From NCBI GenBank assembly GCA_035546295.1, contig DATKBT010000173.1:1-28420 (forward strand): a DNA stretch of 28,420 bases. Direction: 5' to 3'. This document shows, piece after piece, positions 17,376 through 25,317 of this stretch. The DNA is from DATKBT01 sp035546295. Lineage in GTDB: Bacteria; Acidobacteriota; Thermoanaerobaculia; Multivoradales; Multivoraceae. The notes beneath the pieces are model-generated. The model saw only the letters and a list, made by a program, of their open reading frames with translations, was not told the origin of the DNA and searched no databases. Within the stretch, counting starts at the first letter, position 1, and the number at the start of each line of letters is the position of its first letter. A program made the position numbers and the translations under genes.

Positions 17376-17438
17376 GGGCAGAGGGCAGAGCACAGAGCAC
17401 AGAGAACAGAGGGCAGAGGGCAGAGGGCAGAGGGCAGA
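17376..17438. repeat. Nine-unit 7-bp tandem repeat
   Basis: Nine contiguous heptamers: GGGCAGA twice, GCACAGA twice, GAACAGA once, then GGGCAGA four times. All share CAGA at positions 4-7, and only positions 2 and 3 vary. It ends 14 bases before the Shine-Dalgarno of the M20 peptidase, so it lies in that gene's leader or promoter region. The period is not a multiple found in coding DNA here and no frame through it looks like a gene. Copy number is likely to vary by slippage. Confidence 0.9.
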
Positions 17439-17465
17439 TCACCGGGTGCGCACAGGAGCAACCTC

Positions 17466-18764
17466 ATGAGCGACCGCGAGCCTTCGTCGAAGAGGCCGAC
17501 CGTCCTTGCCGCCATCGCCATGTTCTCGTTCGGCGCCTCGAGCGCCTCGGGCGCGCCCGCTACCGCGGCCCGCGAGGTCGACGCCAGCCTCGAGCGGCGG
17601 GCCACCGACTCGATCGAGGCGAAGCGCGATGCGCTGATCGCCGTGCGCCACGACCTCCATCGCCATCCCGAGCCTTCGGGCGAGGAGGAGCGCACCGCCG
17701 GGGTCGTCGCCGATCGCCTGCGCGCGCTCGGGCTCGAGGTCCGCGCCGGCGTCGGCGGGCACGGCGTCGTCGGCATCCTGCGCGGAGGCGAGCCGGGCGC
17801 CACCGTCGCCTATCGCGCCGACATGGACGCGATGCGCTCGGCCGATCCCGACCCCGTCGAGTATCGCTCGGTGGTGCCGGGCGTGCGACACATCTGCGGT
17901 CACGACGTCCACACCACGATCGGCCTGGCGATCGCCGAGGGCCTGACGGCGGTCCGCGGGCAGCTCGCCGGCAACGTGATGTTCCTGTTCCAACCCGCCG
18001 AGGAGAACGCCACTGGCGCCGAGGCGATGCTCACCGACGGCGTCTTCGAGTCGGTTCGCCCCGACGCCGTCTTCGGCCTGCACACCGCTCCGATGCCGGT
18101 GGGGCAGCTCGCGATCCGCCTGGGCGTCATGATGCCCGGACGCGACCAGGTCCGCGTTCGCCTCTCCGGGACGGGCGACGTCGCCGCGGCGGCGAACAGA
18201 GTCCGGCAGGCGCTGCTCGACGTCGTCACGCTGAGCCAGGCGCAGAGCGTGGCGCCGATGCCGCCGACCGGCTGGGTCGCCGGCTTCGTCGGCCAGCCCC
18301 GGACCGAAGGCGACCGTACCGTCGTCTCCGCGATGCTCACCCTCCCCGACGACGCGACCCGCACCGGGGTGCGCGAGACGCTCGAAGAGGCGGTCGCGAG
18401 CCTGTCGGAGCGTGACGGCGTCGCGGCCGAGCTCGAGTACGAGGCGCTCCTCATCGCCGGCATCGACAACGATCCGGCGACCACCGCGCGCGCGATCGCG
18501 AGCGTCGAGCGGGCCCTCGGCGGCGCCGACGACGCCAGCCCGGTGCTGCGCCTCGAGACCCTGGTCCCGGCCTTCAGCGAGGACTTCGGGTCCTTCCAAG
18601 AGCAGGCGCCCGGGGCCTTCTTCTTCCTGGGCGTCTCGAACCCCGAGAAGGGCACGGTCGGGATGCCCCACACCCCGGGCTACGTCGCCGACGACGAGGC
18701 GATCTTCGTGGGCGCCAAGGCGATGACGGCCGTGCTGCTCGACGAGCTCGCACGAAACCGGTAG
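17466..18764 (+). CDS. Exported M20-family metallopeptidase / amidohydrolase
   Basis: A 432-residue protein of the hippurate hydrolase / N-acyl amino acid amidohydrolase type (M20D). An N-terminal hydrophobic stretch (VLAAIAMFSFGASSASGA) is probably a signal peptide. Zinc-site and catalytic motifs are RHDLHRHPEPSGEE, YRADMDAM, Cys144-Gly-His146-Asp-x-His149 (ICGHDVHT), QPAEEN (Glu179, Glu180), GLHTAP (His206) and, near the end, MPHTPGY. A lid/dimerisation domain lies between about residues 215 and 330. It should hydrolyse N-acyl amino acids or small peptides in the periplasm. The ATG has AGGAG at 17453-17457. The central lid shows an unusual variant around GTGDVAAAANRVRQAL, where a conserved His is expected in many relatives. 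Confidence 0.88.
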   Translation: MSDREPSSKRPTVLAAIAMFSFGASSASGAPATAAREVDASLERRATDSIEAKRDALIAVRHDLHRHPEPSGEEERTAGVVADRLRALGLEVRAGVGGHGVVGILRGGEPGATVAYRADMDAMRSADPDPVEYRSVVPGVRHICGHDVHTTIGLAIAEGLTAVRGQLAGNVMFLFQPAEENATGAEAMLTDGVFESVRPDAVFGLHTAPMPVGQLAIRLGVMMPGRDQVRVRLSGTGDVAAAANRVRQALLDVVTLSQAQSVAPMPPTGWVAGFVGQPRTEGDRTVVSAMLTLPDDATRTGVRETLEEAVASLSERDGVAAELEYEALLIAGIDNDPATTARAIASVERALGGADDASPVLRLETLVPAFSEDFGSFQEQAPGAFFFLGVSNPEKGTVGMPHTPGYVADDEAIFVGAKAMTAVLLDELARNR

Positions 18765-19157
18765 CCCGGCGGGGCTCGATCCGGCAGGTCGATACGGAGC
18801 TGGCGCGGAGGCGCGACGGATCCTCCGTCGCGGGCGAGAGCCACGCCCGGGCCATCGGATCTTCGCCACGATGGCTGGACCGCGGCGGTACCATTCCCCT
18901 CGGAGCAAAGGCTGCTGGCGTCGCCAGGCTGCGAAGCGATCACCGAGGCACTCACGGTGGTCCCCCCCCGGGGGCGCGCCAGACATGGAGACTGTTCGAG
19001 CACGGCGCGTGAGCCGAGCTCCCGTCCCCGATGGCACAGGTGTGCAAGAATTCGCTCTAAACGCAACGAAACAATAAGATTTAGCCAAGAAGATCAACCC
19101 GACACCGCCGCCCCTCCCCCTGACTGGAAGCCGAACGCCGATCCCAGAGCGCCACCG
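18765..19157. other. Intergenic stretch before the SbcD-like gene
   Basis: No gene is recognised. It contains a stem-loop (18812-18832, listed separately) and, near 19045-19095, an AT-rich patch with TAAGAT at 19075-19080 that may hold the promoter of the nuclease operon. Confidence 0.5.
18812..18832 (+). terminator. Candidate terminator hairpin after the M20 peptidase
   Basis: CGCGACGGA (18812-18820) and TCCGTCGCG (18824-18832) form a perfect 9-bp stem with a TCC loop, 48 bases after the stop codon. There is no U-tract, so it may act as a pause or RNA-stabilising hairpin. Confidence 0.45.
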
Positions 19158-20309
19158 ATGCGAATCCTCCACACCGCCGACTGGCAGCTCGGCCTGCGCG
19201 CCGCCCAGGCCGGCGAGCGCGCTGCAGAGGTCCGTGCCGAGCGTCTCGCCACCGTCGCGCGCATCGTCGACCTCGCCCACGAGCTCGCGGTCGATCTGGT
19301 TCTGGTCGCCGGCGACGTCTTCGATCGCCAGGAGATCGACGAGGCGGTGCTCCACGCGACGATCGGCCAGCTCGATCGGCTCACTCCGATCCCGGTCGTG
19401 CTGCTGCCCGGCAACCACGATCCGCTCGAGGTCGGCGGGGTCTGGGATCGCCGCGCCTTCGCGCGCGCCGGCGCTCACGTGTTGATCGCGCGCGAGCCGC
19501 GGGAGCTCGAGATCCTTCCGGGTGTCGCCGTCTATCCCTGTCCGCTCACCCAGCGCATCTCGACCCAGGACCCGACCGCCTGGATCCCGCCGCGCTGTCC
19601 GGAGGACCGCCGACTTCGCATCGGCCTCGCCCACGGCGCGCTCGACTCGCTGCCCAAGCGCGGCAACTTCCCGATTGCACTCGACCGTGCGGAGGCCTGC
19701 GATCTCGACTACCTCGCGCTCGGCGACTGGCACGGCTCGATGGTGCGCGGCCGCACCGCGTACCCGGGAGCTCCCGAGCAGGCGTCCTTCGGGGAGAAGA
19801 GCCCCGGCTACGTGCTGCTGGTCGAGCTCGAGGCGGGCGACGCCGAGGCCGGCGGCGGGATTCACCGCCGGCCGCTTCCGCGCGTCGAGCAGCACCGCGT
19901 GGGCCGTTTCGTCTGGTGCGCGATGGAGACCGAGATCCGGGATCGCACCGACCTGGTGCGGCTCGAGGCCGAGCTCGCCGAGCTGGCTCGCCCCGAGGAC
20001 CTGCTGCTGCGGATCCAGGTCACCACGCCTGGCGCCGACGCGCCTCTGCGCGCCGCGCTCGACGGCCTCGAGGAGCGCCTGCGCTCGCGCCTCTTCGTCC
20101 TCGACTGGACCCTCGAGGAGCGCGGCGATCTCGACGGCGCGCTCCCCGACGGCCTACTCGGCGAGGTCGACCACGCGCTCGCCGCGATCCTCGACGGCGC
20201 CCCGCCCCCCGACGGCCTCGAAGACCTGGGCGAGGTCGCTCCCGACGTGCTGCGCGAGGCGCGCGCCCGCCTGCGCACCCTGGTCGCCATCTCCGAGGCG
20301 CAGGGATGA
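19158..20309 (+). CDS. sbcD: SbcD/Mre11-like metallophosphoesterase nuclease
   Basis: A 383-residue calcineurin-like phosphoesterase, the nuclease subunit of an SbcCD/Mre11-Rad50-type complex that processes DNA ends and hairpins. Motifs in order: HTADWQLG (Asp8, with Gln10 where most relatives have His), GDVFD (Asp53), LPGNHD (Asn86-His87), GLAHGALD and LGDWHG. The C-terminal 150 residues hold the capping domain and the ATPase-binding helices. The ATG at 19158 was chosen because the phosphoesterase fold starts there; upstream in-frame sequence is not conserved-looking and there is only a weak SD. The stop overlaps the next start by ATGA (20306-20309), so the two subunits are translationally coupled. 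Confidence 0.87.
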   Translation: MRILHTADWQLGLRAAQAGERAAEVRAERLATVARIVDLAHELAVDLVLVAGDVFDRQEIDEAVLHATIGQLDRLTPIPVVLLPGNHDPLEVGGVWDRRAFARAGAHVLIAREPRELEILPGVAVYPCPLTQRISTQDPTAWIPPRCPEDRRLRIGLAHGALDSLPKRGNFPIALDRAEACDLDYLALGDWHGSMVRGRTAYPGAPEQASFGEKSPGYVLLVELEAGDAEAGGGIHRRPLPRVEQHRVGRFVWCAMETEIRDRTDLVRLEAELAELARPEDLLLRIQVTTPGADAPLRAALDGLEERLRSRLFVLDWTLEERGDLDGALPDGLLGEVDHALAAILDGAPPPDGLEDLGEVAPDVLREARARLRTLVAISEAQG

Positions 20310-23227
20310 TCGTCGAGGAGGTCCGCCTGCGCAACTGGCGCGGAGTGCGAGGCTCTCGCACCTTTCGTTTCGACGAGGGCATCAACCTCCTCGTCGGCCC
20401 CAACGAGGCGGGCAAGTCGACGGTGTTCGAGGCGATGGTGCGGGCGCTCTTCGACCGCCACACCTCGAAGGCCGCCGCGATCTGCGAGGTGCAGCCGCTC
20501 GGCTCGAGCCTCGGCCCCGAGGTCCAGCTCCAGCTCGTCACCGCGAATCGCCGCTATCGCGTGGTCAAGCGCTTCCTCCACGATCCGATCTCCGAGCTGT
20601 GGGTCGAGCGTGGCGGCGAGATGGAGCTCGACCACGAGGGCGACCGCGCCGACGAGGAGCTGCGCCAGCTCCTCGGCTCGGCCGGAGCCAAACGCGGCGT
20701 CACCCAGGCGCACGAGCGCGGCTTGGCCCAGGCGCTCTGGTACCTGCAGCGCGACGAGGCGATCCCGCGGGGTGAGTGGAGCGAGGCGCTGCGCGAGGGC
20801 CTCTCGGGCCTGATGAAGCTCTCGCTGCGCACTCCGCTGCAGGACTCGGTCCTCGAGGCGATCGAGGCCGAGCACGCCGCGACCTGGACCCGCACCGGCC
20901 GGCTCAAGAAAAAGAGCGAGCTCGCCCAGCTCTCGGTCGAGGTCCCGGCTCTCGAGGAGGAGCTCGCCGCCCGTCGCGAGGAGATGGCGCGCGCCGAGCG
21001 CTACCGCCGCGAGCTCGCCGCCCTGGCCTCGCGCGCCGAGACGCACCGCGCCGCCCTCACCGCCGCGCGCGAGGAGCTCGAGCAGCTCGACGAGATCCTG
21101 GCCGAGGCGCCCGCGGTCGAGGAGCGCCACCGCGTCTGCCGCGAGCGGGCCGCCGAGGCGATGCGGGCTCGCGACGAGCTGGTCGCGGTGGAGAAGCGCA
21201 TCGCGACGCTTCGCGCGCGCATCGAGCGGGCCCAGGCCGAGCGCACGGCCGCCGACGACGCCGAGGCCAGGCTCAAGACAGCGGCCCGCGACCACCGCCG
21301 AACCGCCGAGGTCCATGCACGCCGCTGGGAGGAGGACCTCGAGCCCAAGCTCGCCGCGCTGCGCTCCCAGATCGAGGAGCTCCGGTCGAAGGTCCGCCTC
21401 GAGCAACTCGAGGAGGAGGAGAAGGACCTCGCCGCTCGGATGGAGCGCCGCGGTGAGCTCGAGAAGCGCCTCGCCGAGGCCGAGCGCGCGCTCGCCGACG
21501 GGGGAGGCCCCAGCGCGGCGGAGTGGCAGGGGGCGGCGCGTCTCGAGGAGCGCCGCCGAGCTCTCGAGACGAGGACCAGAGCAACCGCTCCCAGCGTCAC
21601 CTTCCACCTCGAGCCCGGCCTTTGTCTGAGCATCGGCCAGGAGACCGTCCGTCGCCTCGACCCGGCGGCCGCTCCTGTAGCGGCCGAGCCCCCGCTCGGC
21701 CGACGAAACGGCGAGCTCCCTGCAGGCGATCCAACACCCCCCCGCGACCCGACCACCCAGAGAGGAGGAGTCCCTCACCGAGGAGATGACACCCGCCCCG
21801 CCGACGAGGCCCCCGCGTACCTCGTCACCGGGGAAGCGACGTTTCAGCTGAAACGTCCCGGCGGCGCGGAGCGCGACGGAGTGGGCGCGAGCGGCGAGAC
21901 AACGCTCGCGGCCGTCACCATCCGACCCGGGGACCACGAGGTCGCCGAGTGGGACCGCCGCGCCCGCGCCGCCGAGGCCGAGCTCCAGGGCATCCTGGCC
22001 CGTTTCGACTCCTCCGACCTCGGCGCGCTCGAGCGCCAGCGCGCCGAGCGACAGGCGCGCGAGGCCCGACGCGAAGAGCTCGCCGCTCGCCTGCTCGAGG
22101 TCGGGGAAGGCGCCGCCGGTGGCCTGGTCCGCCGCCTGGCCGAGCTGCGCGGGGAGATCGCCTCGCTGCGCGCGAAGGCTCCGCAGGCGGTCCTGCCCGG
22201 CCTGGAGGGCTGGGCCGAGTCGCGCGCCGCCGAGCAGATCGCCGAGCTCGAGCGCCGTGAGCAGCGCCTGCGCAAGCAGCTTCGCGACGAGCGCGAAGCC
22301 GAGCACGCCGCCGACGCCGCGTACCGCAAGGAGCACGAGCAGCTGGTCGCCGCCTCGCAGAGGAGCGCGGCGTTGCGGTCGACGGAGTCGGCCCTGCGCG
22401 ATCAGCTCGGCGAGGCGCTGGAGCGCTTCGGCAGCCGCGAGGCGCTGGCCGAGGCCTTGGCGAAGGCGCGCGAGGTCGTCGAGGAGCGCGAGCGCGAGGC
22501 GGTGGCGGCGCGCGAGGAGCACGAGAAGCGGGTCGCGACGCCGCGGCGGCGGCGCGCGGAGGTGGAGAAGGCGCTGACCGGGCTGGAGCGCGAGCGGCGA
22601 GCGCTCGAGTCCGAGCGCGCCGACCGGATGGCCAGGATCGAGGAAGTCGCGGCGCTGTCGCTCGACGCCCGGATCGGCGATCTCGAAGGCCGGCTGACGG
22701 TGACACGACGCCGCTTGGCCGTCGTCGAGCGCCGCGCCGTGGCGGCGCGGGTGCTGCAGCGCCTGGCCGAGAACCGGCTCCAGCGCCGCGCCGGCGAGCT
22801 GGTGGCCCCGGTCGCCGAGCTCGTCAATGGGTGGCTGGAGCGACTGACGGGGAAGGCGTACCGGGGCCTGGCGCTCGACGAGAACCTCGTGCCCGTCGAC
22901 CTGAAGGTGTCGCGCTACGAGGAGGCCCTGCCGCTGTCGAGCCTGTCGTACGGGACCTACGAGCAGGTCGTCGTCCTGTTGAGACTGGCGATCGGGGTGC
23001 TGCTGAGCGGCGAGGAGCGGCAGTTGGTGGTGCTCGACGACCGGCTGGTCAACGCCGACGCGCAGCGGATGGGCCGGTTGCGGGAGATCCTGGCCGAGGC
23101 CGGGGAGCGCTGTCAGGTGTTGATCGCGACCTGCCGGGAGGGGGAGTACGAGGGGCTGGCGGGAAGGGCGTTGCGCTTGGGGGAGGTGGTGGTTCCTGCA
23201 GGCGCGGTGCGTGAGGTCGATGGCTGA
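20306..23227 (+). CDS. SbcC/Rad50-like ATPase with a beta domain in place of the zinc hook
   Basis: A 973-residue SMC-type ATPase. Residues 1-190 hold the N-terminal half of the ATPase head with Walker A GPNEAGKST (31-39, Lys37) and a Q-loop-like segment. Coiled coil runs about 200-423 and 549-830. The C-terminal head half has a divergent signature SYGTYEQ (881-887) and Walker B QLVVLDD (906-912) with Asp912 where Glu is usual. No CxxC zinc hook is present at the coiled-coil apex; instead residues about 428-545 form a beta-rich segment (VTFHLEPGLCLSI, then YLVTGEATFQLKR, then AAVTIRPGDHEV) interrupted by a proline- and arginine-rich insertion at about 452-503. It is coupled to the SbcD-like gene, so it is the ATPase partner in DNA-end processing. 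The head resembles YhaN-like and SbcC-like proteins; I give no symbol because of the missing hook. Confidence 0.87.
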   Translation: MIVEEVRLRNWRGVRGSRTFRFDEGINLLVGPNEAGKSTVFEAMVRALFDRHTSKAAAICEVQPLGSSLGPEVQLQLVTANRRYRVVKRFLHDPISELWVERGGEMELDHEGDRADEELRQLLGSAGAKRGVTQAHERGLAQALWYLQRDEAIPRGEWSEALREGLSGLMKLSLRTPLQDSVLEAIEAEHAATWTRTGRLKKKSELAQLSVEVPALEEELAARREEMARAERYRRELAALASRAETHRAALTAAREELEQLDEILAEAPAVEERHRVCRERAAEAMRARDELVAVEKRIATLRARIERAQAERTAADDAEARLKTAARDHRRTAEVHARRWEEDLEPKLAALRSQIEELRSKVRLEQLEEEEKDLAARMERRGELEKRLAEAERALADGGGPSAAEWQGAARLEERRRALETRTRATAPSVTFHLEPGLCLSIGQETVRRLDPAAAPVAAEPPLGRRNGELPAGDPTPPRDPTTQRGGVPHRGDDTRPADEAPAYLVTGEATFQLKRPGGAERDGVGASGETTLAAVTIRPGDHEVAEWDRRARAAEAELQGILARFDSSDLGALERQRAERQAREARREELAARLLEVGEGAAGGLVRRLAELRGEIASLRAKAPQAVLPGLEGWAESRAAEQIAELERREQRLRKQLRDEREAEHAADAAYRKEHEQLVAASQRSAALRSTESALRDQLGEALERFGSREALAEALAKAREVVEEREREAVAAREEHEKRVATPRRRRAEVEKALTGLERERRALESERADRMARIEEVAALSLDARIGDLEGRLTVTRRRLAVVERRAVAARVLQRLAENRLQRRAGELVAPVAELVNGWLERLTGKAYRGLALDENLVPVDLKVSRYEEALPLSSLSYGTYEQVVVLLRLAIGVLLSGEERQLVVLDDRLVNADAQRMGRLREILAEAGERCQVLIATCREGEYEGLAGRALRLGEVVVPAGAVREVDG
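21666..21702. repeat. Two overlapping perfect inverted repeats inside the SbcC-like gene
   Basis: CGGCCGCT (21666-21673) pairs with AGCGGCCG (21679-21686) across a 5-nt loop. CGGCCGAGC (21681-21689) pairs with GCTCGGCCG (21694-21702) across a 4-nt loop. The two share the arm at 21681-21686, so they are mutually exclusive hairpins. They lie where the protein has its proline-rich insertion. Confidence 0.85.
21838..21857. repeat. 20-bp perfect palindrome inside the SbcC-like gene
   Basis: GACGTTTCAGCTGAAACGTC is its own reverse complement over all 20 bases. It encodes part of EATFQLKRPG in the beta domain and includes a locally AT-rich core, unlike the flanking codons. No spacer is present, so it is a true palindrome. 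Confidence 0.9.
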
Positions 23228-23253
23228 GTTGCTCGTAGGGGTGCGGCGCGCGT

Positions 23254-24659
23254 TCAGTCGTCGGCCACGTACCCCAGAGCTTCCAGCTGTTCGAGTGTCT
23301 CGTCGGTCAGCTCGGCCGGAGCACCAATCCTCGCTGCGAACTCGTTCAGCAGCTCGGCCGCCAGCTCCTCGAGCTCGTGCCGTCGCGTGGCGTGTCCTTC
23401 GAGCGGTCTCTGCTCCCACGGATCGGCCTCGAGGTCGTACAGATCGCCGTCGTAAAGCTTCCACCGCCCGAGCGACACGCTGGAGACGTCCGCGGCGGTA
23501 TCCAGCTCGCTGACCGCCGGCTGTTGCTCGATGCGCTCCAGTTCCTCGAGGAGGTTCAGGCCGGCGAACGAGGATGGAGGGTCGATACCGACGGCAGCGA
23601 GAATCGTGGCGCGATGTCGATCGAACGCACGGGGGTCTCGATCCGCGCGCCACCGCCCAGCGACCGCGGGAGCTTGAGAAGCAGTGGAACTCGGAGCAAC
23701 TCTCGATGGAGCGTGTGGGAGTGCCATCCCACCATGCCATGCTCGCCGAACTCCTCACCGTGATCGGAGGTCACGACGATCAGCGCGTCGTCGTAGCGCC
23801 CCATGTTCCGAAGTCGGTCGAACAGCATCCCGAGAGCTCGGTCCATGGAACGTATGCCCGCGTCGTAGGTGTGGATGATGTGGGCGAGGTCCGCGGCATC
23901 CAGCGTCCGTTCGCCTCGGTTGATCTCCTCGAGAAGCTCGACCGAGGTCGTGGCTGGAAGCGTCCCCTGGTAATTGGTCTCGAACAGGGGCAGGAGCTTT
24001 GGAGCTTGGTAGGGATGGTGTACCTCATAGGTGTGGAGAAAGAGAAAGACCGGATCTCGGTCGTTCCCTCTGAGCCAGCGCAGGGCACGCGGGAGAGCGC
24101 GCGCCAGCTTTTTGCTGTTCGCGACGACGTAGCGCTCGAAACCCTGATCCAGCCCGAACATGGGGTCGAGCTGACCCCCGCCGGTCACGGCCACGGTGCG
24201 GTAGCCGGCGCTGCGGAGAACGGCCGCGAGGGTCGGGAGCCCGGACGCCAGCGCCAGCGAGCGATCGTAGGAGGCTCCGTGGTGGCGCGGCAGGCGCGAG
24301 GTCATGAGCGAGGCATGTGAGGTCAGCGTCGCGCTCGACTGCGCACGGCAGTCCTCGAACACCACCGCGTCCCGAGCGAGCTCATCGAGCTCCGGCGAGG
24401 TGGGCAGCGGATAGCCGTAGACCCCCAGATGGTCGGCACGCAGGGTGTCGCCCGAGATCAGGATGATGGTGGCTGGCGGCGCGGGCGTCCGTTCGAGCTC
24501 GGCAAGCTCTTGCGCCAGTCGAGACGGTCCTCGGCAAGCAACGATGCCGCCGGCCAACGCGGTCAGCGCGAGGGCTCCGAGCGCGACCGCGCCGAGACGT
24601 ACCCGCCCATGCTGGAATTGGCAGAGCGCGCAACGACGGATGGCATCCACGAAAGGCAC
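23254..24659 (-). pseudogene. Sulfatase/alkaline-phosphatase superfamily lipoprotein, frameshifted
   Basis: Two frames together make one protein of about 468 residues. The first (24659 down to about 23608) starts at a GTG, has a signal with lipobox IVAC (Cys42), and the superfamily motifs ILISGDTLRADHLGVYGY (Asp71), ATLTSHASLMTSRLPRHHG and VTSDHGEEFGEHG. It reads to VRSIDIAP and then runs into a wrong frame ending at 23556. The correct continuation TILAAVGIDPPSSFAGLNLL lies in another frame and runs to LEALGYVADD at 23254. One base is missing at about 23607-23608. The position of the usual Cys/Ser of C/S-x-P-x-R is Thr111 in ATLTSH, so formylglycine-dependent sulfatase activity is unlikely; a phosphatase or phosphotransferase relative fits better. 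A TTGACA -35 (24696-24701) lies upstream. It converges on the SbcC-like gene with 26 bases between stops. The break may be real or a sequencing error. Confidence 0.82.
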
Positions 24660-25317
24660 GGCTCGAAGAGCGACTCATCGACGCTGGAGGTTCGGTGTCA
24701 AGGAGGCTGGTCGAGGAGGCTCGATGCCGCGCAAGAGCAAGAACGACGCCAGCGTGACCCGAGCCGTGCGTCCTGCCGAGCCGATCCGATGCCCCGGGCG
24801 GCGACCGAACTGCGGAGCGGCCCCCGATTCGTCGTTCGAGTCACACCTCACCGGCGACCCGGGACTGGTCTGTCGGCACGATCTCCTCGAGCCGACGCAC
24901 TTTCTTACACCCTCGGGTGCAGCGACTACCCCTCCGCTGCTCAGGGAGCCGAGGTCCCTGGATGCGGTCGTCGACCTCTCTGCGAGCGGGCCGCGGGAAT
25001 TCGCCGCCGGGCGTTGCGAGGTGGAGCTAGTGTCCTGGAACGGTGGTTCGTTGCCTGAGTCGCGAAATCATCGAGATCATTCTGTTCCCTGGCAAGGCGC
25101 TTCGACGAAGGCAGATCGGGCATCTTTCGAGGAGAAGCAACGCCGCCAGCGGGCAGAAGGGTCGCGAATTGGCGAAGTCGAGCCGTGCGCCCTTTGGAAG
25201 AGCGGCTCTTCGACCAGGCGCGATAGGATTCGTCGAGAATCGCGATCCGGATCCGTCCTCCGGCCTCAGCCGGCCCCCTGACCGAGAGCCGCGAACAGAC
25301 GGAGAGGAGGTAACGCC
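24660..25317. other. 658-bp divergent intergenic region, no gene recognised
   Basis: It lies between the divergent sulfatase-like gene and the secreted hypothetical gene. An ATG at 24724 with GAGGAG at 24713-24718 opens a plus-strand frame to 25281 (starts MPRKSKNDASVTRAV), but its composition is low-complexity, rich in Arg, Ser and Pro, and matches no family I know; I do not call it a gene. The stretch 25030-25140 is less GC-rich than its surroundings and could be a relic of inserted DNA. Perfect -35-like TTGACA (24696-24701, minus strand) serves the sulfatase-like gene. Confidence 0.5.

Noticed and set aside
17376..17438. Heptamer repeat considered as a CRISPR array
   Set aside because: Units are contiguous 7-mers without spacers, and no cas gene is present.
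17439..19895. 818-residue minus-strand frame across the peptidase and nuclease genes
   Set aside because: It spans two unrelated plus-strand genes and shows no protein features.
20306..23227. SbcC-like protein as a genuine zinc-hook Rad50
   Set aside because: No CxxC motif exists between the two coiled coils; the only cysteine in the apex segment is single (GLCLS).
19862..23758. 1298-residue minus-strand frame opposite the SbcCD-like genes
   Set aside because: The frame lies opposite a clear nuclease operon and its translation is leucine/arginine low-complexity without any domain.
24724..25281. Plus-strand frame with a plausible SD starting MPRKSKNDASV
   Set aside because: Composition is low-complexity, there is no recognisable family, and competing frames in the region are similar in quality.
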